DNA of 64,000 nucleotides, taken from Ruminococcaceae bacterium AB4001 (GTDB lineage: Bacteria > Bacillota > Clostridia > Saccharofermentanales > Saccharofermentanaceae). The stretch covers positions 1 to 64,000 of the forward strand of contig KK211345.1 in the NCBI GenBank assembly GCA_000621765.1, given 5' to 3'. Shown piece by piece: positions 47,282 through 55,809 of this stretch (the first letter of the stretch is position 1; each line of letters begins with the position of its first letter). The position numbers and the translations under genes were made by a program. The notes under the pieces are model-generated. The model made no database searches. It was not told where the DNA came from and saw nothing but the letters and a program-made list of their open reading frames with translations.

Positions 47282-47716
47282 ATGTCTAAGAAGTCAGGAG
47301 TGCCTAAAAAGAAAATAATATTTGTTTCTGCAGGTGTAATTACCACTATTTTGGTAATTGTTTTTGTGTTGACCTTGCGTTCTGATTTAAACGTCGGCAT
47401 ACAGGGAACATGGATTCTTGATCATGAGATCGATTCGCACGGTAATGAGATGACTACCGGAATGCTCAGAGCTGTTGGCATTGTAGAGGAATGTTATGTT
47501 ATTAAAGGTACGGACGTTCAGTATTCCTGTATTCTTTCAAGTGTAGATGAGCCGGAAACCATTGATCTTGTTTTAGAAGACCTTGGAGATGACATGTATA
47601 ATTTCAATTATCCTTCCGGTGAGACTTTTGTTACAGTAACCGTTTACGGCAAGGTAATGACATACACGCTCGCTTCCGGAGAGAGTTATGTGAAAATGGT
47701 GTTCCTGAAAAAGTAA
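47282..47716 (+). CDS. Small membrane-anchored protein of unknown function
   Basis: The 144-aa protein has a basic N-terminus (SKKSGVPKKK), one membrane helix (about 13-33) and an extracytoplasmic domain that looks all-beta (alternating hydrophobic strands, GTWILDHE start, YVKMVFLKK end), similar in style to lipocalin-like secreted domains with a leading GxW. No family is assigned. GGGG precedes ATG 47282. It follows the repeat-bearing gap and precedes another unknown membrane gene with its own extended -10 promoter. Confidence 0.65.
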   Translation: MSKKSGVPKKKIIFVSAGVITTILVIVFVLTLRSDLNVGIQGTWILDHEIDSHGNEMTTGMLRAVGIVEECYVIKGTDVQYSCILSSVDEPETIDLVLEDLGDDMYNFNYPSGETFVTVTVYGKVMTYTLASGESYVKMVFLKK

Positions 47717-47732
47717 TCTTTCTCCTGATTTG

Positions 47733-47741
47733 TGCTAAAAT
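47733..47741 (+). promoter_or_regulatory. Extended -10 TGCTAAAAT
   Basis: TGC plus TAAAAT lies 20 bp before the ATG of the next gene. It is the same 9-mer found upstream of ychF and the epimerase. Confidence 0.5.
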
Positions 47742-47761
47742 TACGTTGTTTGAGGTGAACC

Positions 47762-48343
47762 ATGTTACAAGACAGTTTTGTTGAATCTTTAGTAGTCCGC
47801 AAAAACGGCGTAAAAGGCGTGATCTTTACGGTTACGGCGATTATCTTCTGTATTTTCCTTGACGCCGCCATCATTTATATCCCGTCGCTCTTTCTGGGCG
47901 CAGAGATCTTCCCGGTAACGAGCTTTTTTGCTGTAGCTCTCGTTTTCGGTCTGGTCTGGCTGCTAAAGCACCAGAAGAAAGAATATGAACTTGAGATCTC
48001 CAATGAGCTTTTCGACTGTGCGGTAATTACAGGTAAGGATAAGCGCAGCGATCTCGTAAGTTTTTCACTTAAAGAGTGCGAATATATCGGACCTGTCACA
48101 TCCGACAGATTTAAGTCCGATAAGTCCAATGTTGATTTTGAAGTCAAACTCACGGACCTTATGGATTATCCGATCGAGGATAAATACTGGTACTGCTTTG
48201 TTAATCATGACGGACGTAAATACGTTGTTGTATTCATTTTCAAGCCTGAGATGTATCCGGTATTCAGGAGATATAATCCCAGGGCGACCAAGGTCATTCC
48301 CGGACTCTTAGGAGCTGCGAAAAAGGACAAAGCAGATGAGTGA
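47762..48343 (+). CDS. Two-helix membrane protein of unknown function
   Basis: The 193-aa protein has two adjacent membrane helices (about 19-40 and 46-66) and a cytosolic C-terminal domain with mixed alpha/beta character (YWYCFVNHDGRKYVVVFIF) and a basic end. It could belong to a small Clostridia-restricted DUF, but I do not assign one. GAGGTG precedes the ATG. It overlaps the thioesterase gene by 8 bp, so their products are probably made together. Confidence 0.7.
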   Translation: MLQDSFVESLVVRKNGVKGVIFTVTAIIFCIFLDAAIIYIPSLFLGAEIFPVTSFFAVALVFGLVWLLKHQKKEYELEISNELFDCAVITGKDKRSDLVSFSLKECEYIGPVTSDRFKSDKSNVDFEVKLTDLMDYPIEDKYWYCFVNHDGRKYVVVFIFKPEMYPVFRRYNPRATKVIPGLLGAAKKDKADE

Positions 48344-49103
48344 TATCGCAAAATATACTGATATGGACGTCTGCTGTAAGGCGACCGAGTGCGGAATAGG
48401 TGATAAGCTCTATTGTTCTTCTCTCATTGGCGACCTTCAGGAGGCAGCTGAGAGAAGCTCCAACAGCATCGGTTACGGCACGACATATCTTAAGGAGATC
48501 GGTATTTGCTGGATCATATTGAAGATGAAGCTCCATATAGAAGAGCTTCCTTCCTGGCATGAGACATTCCGTATAAGGACATGGGCTAATTTCATCGATA
48601 AATTCTACTATGGCCGTGATTTTGAGATCTACAGTTCTGACGACAGACTGATAGGAAAGGCTTCATCTACTTGGATCCTTGCTGACTGGAATACTCACAG
48701 ACCTGTTATTGCCAATAAGCGAACGGATCTTCCGCCTGCGGTCATTCAGGATACGAGGCTGGCATTCGGCGAACCTTGTCAGAAGCTTTATTTTCCGGCG
48801 CGCAATGACGTCGCAGACGCTGCTGAAAAGCCCGTTATCATCAAATATGCCGATTATAATGAGCTTGACCGGAACAGGCACGTAAATAACTCGCGTTATA
48901 CTGCCTGGGCTTACGATGCTCTTTTCAAGAACGGTTATGATGTGTCGAAGATCGAAGACCTGGTGATCAATTACAACAGTGAAGTCAAGGCAGGAGAAAA
49001 GGTTGAGCTGTTCGTCAGCGACAACGGCTCAAAGCTCAGTGTTTTCGGCTATAAGAACATCGATACAAAGGTTTTTGCCGTAGAACTTACTCTCCGCAAG
49101 TAA
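48336..49103 (+). CDS. Acyl-ACP thioesterase
   Basis: The 255-aa protein is a double-hotdog acyl-ACP thioesterase that releases fatty acids from acyl carrier protein. The motif ELDRNRHVNNSRY in the second hotdog holds the catalytic Asn/His pair typical of FatA/FatB relatives; the N-terminal hotdog carries AAERSSNSIGYG and the WHETFRIRTWANF strand. Bacterial versions are common in gut Clostridia. It overlaps the preceding membrane gene by 8 bp and ends 85 bp before the Gld-like operon. Confidence 0.88.
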   Translation: MSDIAKYTDMDVCCKATECGIGDKLYCSSLIGDLQEAAERSSNSIGYGTTYLKEIGICWIILKMKLHIEELPSWHETFRIRTWANFIDKFYYGRDFEIYSSDDRLIGKASSTWILADWNTHRPVIANKRTDLPPAVIQDTRLAFGEPCQKLYFPARNDVADAAEKPVIIKYADYNELDRNRHVNNSRYTAWAYDALFKNGYDVSKIEDLVINYNSEVKAGEKVELFVSDNGSKLSVFGYKNIDTKVFAVELTLRK

Positions 49104-49151
49104 GAATCCGGCCTTATTATATTTTCGCCTTTTTGTTTCTTCTTATTTTGT

Positions 49152-49157
49152 TATAAT
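49152..49157 (+). promoter_or_regulatory. TATAAT box before the Gld-like operon
   Basis: A consensus -10 sits 32 bp before the ATG at 49189. The -35 is weak (TTTTTG, 16-bp spacer). Confidence 0.5.
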
Positions 49158-49188
49158 ATAAGTTGTACTCTATTTCCTGGAGGTAACA

Positions 49189-50124
49189 ATGATCGAGATT
49201 AACAATCTTGTGAAGAGATATGGCGATAAAAAAGCCGTTAATGGTATCTCTTTCACAGTAAATGACGATGAAGTTCTTGGTTTCCTGGGTCCTAACGGTG
49301 CCGGTAAATCAACGACAATGAATATCATCACGGGATATCTCTCATCTACATCGGGTACCGTTAAGGTCAACGGTCACGATATCCTTGAAGAGCCTGAACT
49401 GGCTAAGAAGGAGATAGGATATCTTCCTGAGAATCCGCCGCTCTATAACGACATGACCGTAGCTGAGTATCTTGATTTCGTCTGCGATCTTAAGGGCGTT
49501 TCCAGGGATAAGCGTAAAAAGCAGCTTGAAAGGATCGTATCCCTTGTAAGGATATCCGAAGTCTATAACAGGCTTATAGGCAACCTTTCTAAAGGATATA
49601 AGCAGCGTGTCGGCATCGCCCAGGCAATGGTCGGAAATCCTTCCATTCTCATTCTGGACGAGCCTACGGTAGGTCTTGACCCAAATCAGATCATTGAGAT
49701 CAGAAAGCTCATCAAGTCACTTGCTAAGTCCCATTCGATCATCATCAGTTCGCACATTCTTTCAGAGATCCAGGAAGTAGCGGACAGGGTTGTTATCATC
49801 AACAAAGGCAAAGTTGCCGCAGTTGACACTATCAGCGATCTTTCAAAGAGACTTTCAGGCCAGAGCAAACTCCTTCTGACATTCAAAGGACCGCTTAAGG
49901 AGGGTTTGGCTAAGATCCGTGCGCTCCCGGGCGTACAGTCTGCAACACCGCGTCTTACGGACAACACAATGAGCCAGCTTGAGATCAGCATAGTTAATGA
50001 TAACTCTGCCGATGTCAGGACATCCATTTTCTATCTGATGGCTAAGGAAAGCTGGCCGATTCTTGAGTTCCGTTCGCTTGATCCTTCACTTGAGGAAGTA
50101 TTCCTCAACATTACGGCACGCTGA
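49189..50124 (+). CDS. ABC transporter ATP-binding protein, GldA-like
   Basis: The 311-aa ATPase drives an ABC-2-type membrane complex. It has Walker A GPNGAGKST (34-42), signature LSKGYKQRVG (near 134-143), Walker B ILILDEPTVGLD and the switch SSHIL, followed by a C-terminal extension of about 85 residues. GGAGG precedes the ATG. It is followed by an ABC-2 permease, a GldG-like protein and a DUF4340 protein, an arrangement also seen with gliding-motility genes gldA/gldF/gldG in Bacteroidota and with unknown roles in many other phyla. Confidence 0.9.
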   Translation: MIEINNLVKRYGDKKAVNGISFTVNDDEVLGFLGPNGAGKSTTMNIITGYLSSTSGTVKVNGHDILEEPELAKKEIGYLPENPPLYNDMTVAEYLDFVCDLKGVSRDKRKKQLERIVSLVRISEVYNRLIGNLSKGYKQRVGIAQAMVGNPSILILDEPTVGLDPNQIIEIRKLIKSLAKSHSIIISSHILSEIQEVADRVVIINKGKVAAVDTISDLSKRLSGQSKLLLTFKGPLKEGLAKIRALPGVQSATPRLTDNTMSQLEISIVNDNSADVRTSIFYLMAKESWPILEFRSLDPSLEEVFLNITAR

Positions 50125-50140
50125 TTGGAGGATTTGATAA

Positions 50141-50908
50141 ATGTACGCGATTTTCAAAAGAGAGTTTTTATCTTATTTCAGATCCCCGGTTGGCTATGTT
50201 GCCATCTCGATCTTCTCGTTCCTTGCGGGATTCATTTTCTATTCGCAGTTCGCCGGCGGTTCAGTCAATATCGGAAGCGAAGTCATCTCACTGAGATCCT
50301 TCTTTGTTATCATCGTTCCCATCATCACAATGGGACTTCTTGCAGAAGACAAGAAGAGGGGAACGGAGATCCTTTATTACACGACTCCCGTAAGTCTTTT
50401 CTCGGTTGTTGCAGGCAAGGTGCTCGCAGCATTCGCGCTTTATGCGGTTATGTTCCTCAATGTAGTCATCCACATCATCGTTACTCTTGCATGCGGCGGC
50501 GTGTTCGGCGTTGGCGCTGTCGGAACGATCATCGTATTCTTCTTCATGGCATTTATGTTCATCTCGATGGGACTGTTTGCATCTGCAATCACTGACAATC
50601 AGATCGTATCTGCTATCGTTGCATTCATCTTCATCCTTATCACACAGCTTCTTTCAGTAATCGGTGATTATACCGGAACAGCCGTTACTTCTGTTGCTTC
50701 CGCCATCGGAGTAAATTCAGAATCGGCATCAGCTGTCGGAACTGCGATCAGAAGTGCGATCAGTTGGCTCGATCCTTTTGCAAAGACTCAGGATTTCCGC
50801 CTTGGAGTATTCTCCGTGTCAGCGCTTTTCTTCCTTCTTTGCATCGGTATCCTGTTCCTCTACATGACATACAGAGTGCTCGAGAAGAAGCGCTGGAGCC
50901 AGGCTTGA
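50141..50908 (+). CDS. ABC-2 type permease, GldF-like
   Basis: This 255-aa membrane protein has six hydrophobic helices, beginning IFKREFLSYFRSPVGYVAISIF, the hallmark start of GldF-type permeases, and the loop LLAEDKKRGTEILYYTTPVS after the second helix. GGAGG lies 9 bp upstream of the ATG. It would form the channel of the complex with the upstream ATPase. Confidence 0.9.
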   Translation: MYAIFKREFLSYFRSPVGYVAISIFSFLAGFIFYSQFAGGSVNIGSEVISLRSFFVIIVPIITMGLLAEDKKRGTEILYYTTPVSLFSVVAGKVLAAFALYAVMFLNVVIHIIVTLACGGVFGVGAVGTIIVFFFMAFMFISMGLFASAITDNQIVSAIVAFIFILITQLLSVIGDYTGTAVTSVASAIGVNSESASAVGTAIRSAISWLDPFAKTQDFRLGVFSVSALFFLLCIGILFLYMTYRVLEKKRWSQA

Positions 50909-50923
50909 GGAGGGGTGGACATT

Positions 50924-52426
50924 ATGAGTAAAGAAAACAACAACGAAAATATGCATAATGATGTCAGAGCTGAAAAGATGAAGCTCTTCTCGATCGGCTC
51001 GGTCGTTTTGCTTGCAGCTATAATCCTGCTCGTAAACATCCTTTTCGATAAGATCCTCGGAAAAGCCATGACATTTGACTTCTCTGATACGGCGCAGAAT
51101 TCCGTCTCACAGTTAACGGCTGATTATCTTGATTCACTTTCTGCTGATACGCACATCAGGATCGTAGGACTTTTCAACCGTCCCGAAAATGTAGCTAACA
51201 CAAAGTATCAGTACATCATTCCGCTGCTTGATGACTATGTGAAGACTTCAAAGGGTAAGGTTACTGTCGAATATATCGATCCTCTTGAGCATCCTTCGAT
51301 CATCAACCAGCTTGATCCTACGAATTCCCAAGATCTTGCAAAACAGGCTGAGAACTTCGTTATCGAGTACAACGGAAATCTTAAGGTCATCGCTCCGATC
51401 GACTGTTATTCCTATGATGAGAACTATTTCAGGACCACAAATTCCTATCTCATTACAGGAAACAACGCAGAGTACACTTTCACCAATGCAATGAATGTAC
51501 TTACCAACGGTTATGCTGCAAAGGCTTATATCGTTACAGGACTTAAGGAAGAGGGCAACGAGAACATCACCAAGATCCTTAACTCCATGACTATTGATGT
51601 TGATACTCTTGCGGTATCCGAGAACTTTACTGTTCCGGATGACTGTTCGCTCCTTATCCTGAACGGCCCTAATTCCGATATCTCCGAAAAGATGTATGTC
51701 GCAATGAGCGATTACATCAGCAGAGGCGGAAAGCTTCTGGTTGCCGTTGATTACAGCACATATAACGCTAACGAGAGCTATGTAAGGCTCAACCTTCTCT
51801 TAAGCCAGATGAACATCAACATCCAACATCTGCTCATCTATGAGAACGATCCTACATACCAGCTCGGCGGTTATCCTATCGATTCCAACGTTTTGGCTAT
51901 CGAGCCTTTCGCTGATTATTCGTCTTCGCCGGTCCTGCACAATTCATATGCAAGATCAATTGCTTATGCAGAGAACCCCAACACGGGTTTTACCGCGCTG
52001 CCTGTTCTCCTTACAAGTGATAATGCAGCAACCATCGAAGTCGATGAGTCGGGAAGAGCAGTCGATAACGGCATGATCACGACAGCGCAGTACTATGCTG
52101 CAATGTATTCTTCGACGTCTAATGCAGATGGCGCGAAAGCATTTGTCTTCGGTACGCTTAACTTCACGTCTGACCAATATATCAACAGTTACGGTCTTAA
52201 CGACTATAACGTTGAGTTTTTAAGATCATGCATCAGGGAGCTTGTAAGCGCTCAGACGCTCGACGGAATCAATATTCCTACTAAGCTCGTTGACAGCTAT
52301 ACACTTGCAAACTCAAAGTCGACAACTTCTCTTTCGACTCTGATGCTCGTAATTTTCATGGTATTCATTCCTGTCATTCTAATCTCAGTGGCAGTTATCG
52401 TATATTCAAAGAGGAAGAATCTCTGA
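50924..52426 (+). CDS. GldG-like ABC-associated extracytoplasmic protein
   Basis: The 500-aa protein has one N-terminal helix (about 22-45), a large extracytoplasmic part with an ABC_transp_aux/GldG-like domain (DFSDTAQNSVSQLT; LILNGPNSDISEKMYVAMSDYISRGGK-type segment), and a C-terminal helix (about 470-493). ATG 50924 follows GAGGAGGGG by 8 bp; GTG 50915 lies within that site. Its stop overlaps into TGATATG, which starts the DUF4340 gene 1 bp later, a tight translational link. Confidence 0.85.
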   Translation: MSKENNNENMHNDVRAEKMKLFSIGSVVLLAAIILLVNILFDKILGKAMTFDFSDTAQNSVSQLTADYLDSLSADTHIRIVGLFNRPENVANTKYQYIIPLLDDYVKTSKGKVTVEYIDPLEHPSIINQLDPTNSQDLAKQAENFVIEYNGNLKVIAPIDCYSYDENYFRTTNSYLITGNNAEYTFTNAMNVLTNGYAAKAYIVTGLKEEGNENITKILNSMTIDVDTLAVSENFTVPDDCSLLILNGPNSDISEKMYVAMSDYISRGGKLLVAVDYSTYNANESYVRLNLLLSQMNINIQHLLIYENDPTYQLGGYPIDSNVLAIEPFADYSSSPVLHNSYARSIAYAENPNTGFTALPVLLTSDNAATIEVDESGRAVDNGMITTAQYYAAMYSSTSNADGAKAFVFGTLNFTSDQYINSYGLNDYNVEFLRSCIRELVSAQTLDGINIPTKLVDSYTLANSKSTTSLSTLMLVIFMVFIPVILISVAVIVYSKRKNL

Positions 52427-52427
52427 T

Positions 52428-53918
52428 ATGAAGTCTGTTAAGAACCTGATTGTCCCGTTTATCATATTGATCGCGCTGGTTATCGGCATGATCATATATG
52501 TCATTGTCGAAAAAGTTGGCAATAAGGTTCCTGAGGAAACTTACGGCGGACTTATAAATGTCGTTTATTTCAATCCGGCTGATATTTCCACACTCTCGGT
52601 ATACAACAGGGATACGGGACATACTTCAGTTGTTAAGTGTTCTCTTGACTCTGACGGTATCGTATTCTTCGAATATCAGGGTGATGATGCAGTTGCTTCC
52701 GAGAAATATTCGCAGAACGGACTTTCAAACTATGTAGATCTGCTCACGTCTTTCTCATGCAATTCCAAAGTATCAGGTAACGGCAATTATTCCGAGTATG
52801 GTCTTGATCATCCGACATTCACCATTACGATCAGGGCTTTAGACGGCACCGATACGACTGTGTTCCTGGGAGATAAGTCTCCTGACGGAAAGTATTGCTA
52901 CATGTATGTGGCAGGTTCTGAGGATATCTATTCCGTTGCAGTGATAAAACTTGAGCAGGCAGGTCTTACTGCCATCAATTTCCTTGATACCAAGGTGCTC
53001 GACATCTCATATTCGGATCTTAAGACCGTTCATTTTGAAAGAAAGTCAGACGGCTTATCGCTCGATGCGAATGTAGTTATCACAAATTCCGGTATTGCCA
53101 ATTTCCAGTTCTATGAGCCTTACGATCATCCGGCAAGTCCTTACTTCGGTACCATGATGGACCGTATCACAAGTCTTGAGATCGCCGAATACGTTGATAT
53201 CGAAGAACAGGACCTTGTTAAGTACGGTCTTGACGCTCCGGAATATCATTTCATCCTAACGATGAATGACGGCAGCGCAACTGAACTCTTCCTCGGCAGG
53301 AAGGTTAACGGTTTCTACTACGGATACGTAAAGGGAATGGACAACTGTTTCAAGCTTTCTGACTTGCAGATCGAAGGTCTTGAGCTGCAGGAGACAGTCC
53401 TTATCGATCCTTACGTTTGTTATTGCTATGTAAAGGACGTCTCTTCGATCACATGTAAGTACGGCGACAGGGAGTTCAAACTGACTCTTGATGTTCCGGA
53501 GGGAAGTGTTATTACGGCAGAAGCTGCTACGGTAGAACTTGACGGACGTAACGCCAAGATATCGGATTCTACGGGAAGATCCTATTGCTCGATTCTTTTC
53601 GAGAGCATTGCATGCATCAAGATCGGCGGAACAGACATTAATGCTGTTATTGATACTTCACCAGGTCCCGTGATCTCATTCAGTTTTGTCGATAAGACAT
53701 ATAACACAACGCTCTATGAGTTCTATACCAGGGACAGTGATTCTTACTATGTATACAAAAACGGTGAGTATATGAGCTTCTACGTATATTCGAGAGAATT
53801 GTTCAATTACGGCGGAAGTGATACATACAGCTATGGCTGCTGGAGTGCATACGAGCTCCTGAGTGAGGCCATTTCAGGAAATATCAATGGTATCTACGAC
53901 ATACCGGTGGAAGAATAA
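52428..53918 (+). CDS. DUF4340-type membrane-anchored protein
   Basis: The 496-aa protein has one N-terminal helix (about 5-27) and an extracytoplasmic region with two similar DUF4340-like repeats, each with a YGLD(H/A)P element followed by a hydrophobic strand and FLG(D/R)K (near residues 125-150 and 265-295). Such proteins accompany GldG-like ABC systems; their role is unknown. It starts 1 bp after the preceding stop and is 4 bp ahead of the DUF5711-like gene. Confidence 0.85.
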   Translation: MKSVKNLIVPFIILIALVIGMIIYVIVEKVGNKVPEETYGGLINVVYFNPADISTLSVYNRDTGHTSVVKCSLDSDGIVFFEYQGDDAVASEKYSQNGLSNYVDLLTSFSCNSKVSGNGNYSEYGLDHPTFTITIRALDGTDTTVFLGDKSPDGKYCYMYVAGSEDIYSVAVIKLEQAGLTAINFLDTKVLDISYSDLKTVHFERKSDGLSLDANVVITNSGIANFQFYEPYDHPASPYFGTMMDRITSLEIAEYVDIEEQDLVKYGLDAPEYHFILTMNDGSATELFLGRKVNGFYYGYVKGMDNCFKLSDLQIEGLELQETVLIDPYVCYCYVKDVSSITCKYGDREFKLTLDVPEGSVITAEAATVELDGRNAKISDSTGRSYCSILFESIACIKIGGTDINAVIDTSPGPVISFSFVDKTYNTTLYEFYTRDSDSYYVYKNGEYMSFYVYSRELFNYGGSDTYSYGCWSAYELLSEAISGNINGIYDIPVEE

Positions 53919-53922
53919 GAAA

Positions 53923-55122
53923 ATGGAAAACAGTGTTGAAAGTAAATTGAAAAACGAAAAGAATACCGCGCCTGAGAATCAGAATAATGATTCCATTTCC
54001 CAGGCCGTTATCCGGAAGAGCCTGACTGTTGCAGTCACGATCTTTGCCACTCTGCTCATTGTCAGCGTGGTATTGATCATCCTTGTCTCGAAAAAGATTG
54101 ATTCCATGGCCGGAGCTGATGCCCAGATCAAACTCTCTGCTCAGGGCGGTTTTTCCTGTGAGTACTCGGAAGCCCAGAAGCTTTATCCTTATGGCGACGG
54201 TGTCATCAAGGTTACGACTGAGCGTATCGCTTATCTCACTCTTTCAGGTTCCGAAGTGTTCTCACACTCCATCTCTTACCAGAATCCCCAGTGCATTACG
54301 TATGATAACAATGTCGCAGTTTTCGACCGTGACGGCTACAGTTTTACCATTCTGAACCAGGATGGTGTTCTGTTCAGCAAGCCTACAGAGAACCCGGTCA
54401 AAGCAGTGCACATGTCAGATAACGGTTATGTGGCAGTTATCTGCGGAAGCAGCGATTCTTTCGGTGACGTTGCGATTTACGACAGTACAGGTGAGCAGCT
54501 CGCTGTGTGGACATCTTACAACTCAGGTTTCCCGGTATGCTGCGCTTTCAATTCTGACGCTTCACTGATCGCCGTATCTACGATCAATACCAGCGGCGCC
54601 GTCATCATCCCATACGTCAGGGTATTCTCTCTCAATAAGACCAGCAAGGGATATGATGTTGTCGATAACGCCGTCTATACGACTGATGACAATGTCATCT
54701 TTGCTTCTCTCTGCTATGTCGGCAACAAGCTCTGCTGCTTTACTTCCAATGCTCTTTACGAAGTAAAAGACGACAAGCTCTCGAAAATGAACTACGATTT
54801 CTCTGCTATCGGTTTTGTAAAGAATGTAGGAAACAACCTGTTCATTACATATTCCGACGGCATAAGCCAGCTTAATAAGCTTGCTGTAATCAACTCTAAT
54901 GATAGCATGATCTATAATTCCAACATCGGAGCCAAGATCATCTGCGTTGCCCAGAACCGTAACTATTATGCTATCAGCGTCGACAGAAGAGTTTTCATCT
55001 ACAACACTTCCGGTACGATTACCAACGATTATTCTGTAGATGAAGACATAATAAGGATGGAATTCCTTTCGGGAAATAAGCTCTGCGTCGTTTCCACGGG
55101 CGGCGTCCATACGATAAATTAA
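53923..55122 (+). CDS. DUF5711-like predicted beta-propeller membrane protein
   Basis: The 399-aa protein has a polar N-terminus, one membrane helix (about 33-56) and an extracytoplasmic domain made of repeated short beta strands (IAYLTLSGSEV, VAVFDRDGYSF, VAIYDSTGEQL, VFIYNTSGTI), as expected of a beta-propeller. I take ATG 53923; a frame from 53863 lies inside the preceding gene. It ends the Gld-like operon and resembles DUF5711, a Clostridia family without a known role. Confidence 0.75.
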   Translation: MENSVESKLKNEKNTAPENQNNDSISQAVIRKSLTVAVTIFATLLIVSVVLIILVSKKIDSMAGADAQIKLSAQGGFSCEYSEAQKLYPYGDGVIKVTTERIAYLTLSGSEVFSHSISYQNPQCITYDNNVAVFDRDGYSFTILNQDGVLFSKPTENPVKAVHMSDNGYVAVICGSSDSFGDVAIYDSTGEQLAVWTSYNSGFPVCCAFNSDASLIAVSTINTSGAVIIPYVRVFSLNKTSKGYDVVDNAVYTTDDNVIFASLCYVGNKLCCFTSNALYEVKDDKLSKMNYDFSAIGFVKNVGNNLFITYSDGISQLNKLAVINSNDSMIYNSNIGAKIICVAQNRNYYAISVDRRVFIYNTSGTITNDYSVDEDIIRMEFLSGNKLCVVSTGGVHTIN

Positions 55123-55134
55123 GGCGTTGATCTT

Positions 55135-55809
55135 ATGGAAATAGAAATCAAGCTCGGATTTAAGGATAAGGAAAGTCTTAACAAGGTCACCAAATCTGAC
55201 CTGTTCCTTAAATACTGCGCTGATCCTGATTCTCCTAAGGTCATGACACTCGAAAATTCATATCGCGACGATAAGAATATGTCCTTACTTAATAAGGGCG
55301 CTTCTCTCCGTGTCAGACACTATTCCACTGAGACTGATGACGGTTACGAATTCACTCTTAAATATGGTGGCGGCACGAGCAACGGACTTCACAGACGTTA
55401 TGAGTGGAATATGGACAGCAGCACACTGGAATTCCATATTGATGAGTTTAAATCGCACGCTGTCCTTAAAGATCAGGATCCAACAGGCCTTCTGGATAAG
55501 GTTTTCGAAGATATAGAAGAATCAGATCTTTACGAGATATGCTCCAATACGTTTACAAGAACTCTGTATGAGCTAGAGTATAAAAACAGCCGCTTTGAAG
55601 CATGTTTTGACAGCGGCACCATCAAAAGTACCGACGGCTCAATAACTGAGGATATATGCGAACTTGAGGTAGAGATAACTTACGGTGAATCTGAAGATCT
55701 CGAAGAATTAAAGGCATTGCTGCTCGCGGAATTTGACTGCAGGCCTTTGGATAAGACGAAATTCGGAAGAACACTTGCTTTGGCTAAGATCAACAGGGAA
55801 GGCACATGA
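55135..55809 (+). CDS. CYTH-domain triphosphatase
   Basis: The 224-aa cytosolic protein has the ExExK signature at residues 2-6 (EIEIK) and the alternating charged strands of the CYTH tunnel (SLRVRHY, FTLKYGG, HRRYEW, CELEVEITYG, KTKFGRTLA). CYTH enzymes hydrolyse inorganic triphosphate, thiamine triphosphate or similar; the substrate is not resolved. It lies 12 bp after the DUF5711-like gene and overlaps the next gene by 4 bp. Confidence 0.85.
   Translation: MEIEIKLGFKDKESLNKVTKSDLFLKYCADPDSPKVMTLENSYRDDKNMSLLNKGASLRVRHYSTETDDGYEFTLKYGGGTSNGLHRRYEWNMDSSTLEFHIDEFKSHAVLKDQDPTGLLDKVFEDIEESDLYEICSNTFTRTLYELEYKNSRFEACFDSGTIKSTDGSITEDICELEVEITYGESEDLEELKALLLAEFDCRPLDKTKFGRTLALAKINREGT

Noticed and set aside
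50125-50595. 156-aa + strand frame over the permease gene
   Set aside because: It is a frame-shifted, His/Arg/Cys-rich shadow of a clear six-helix permease.
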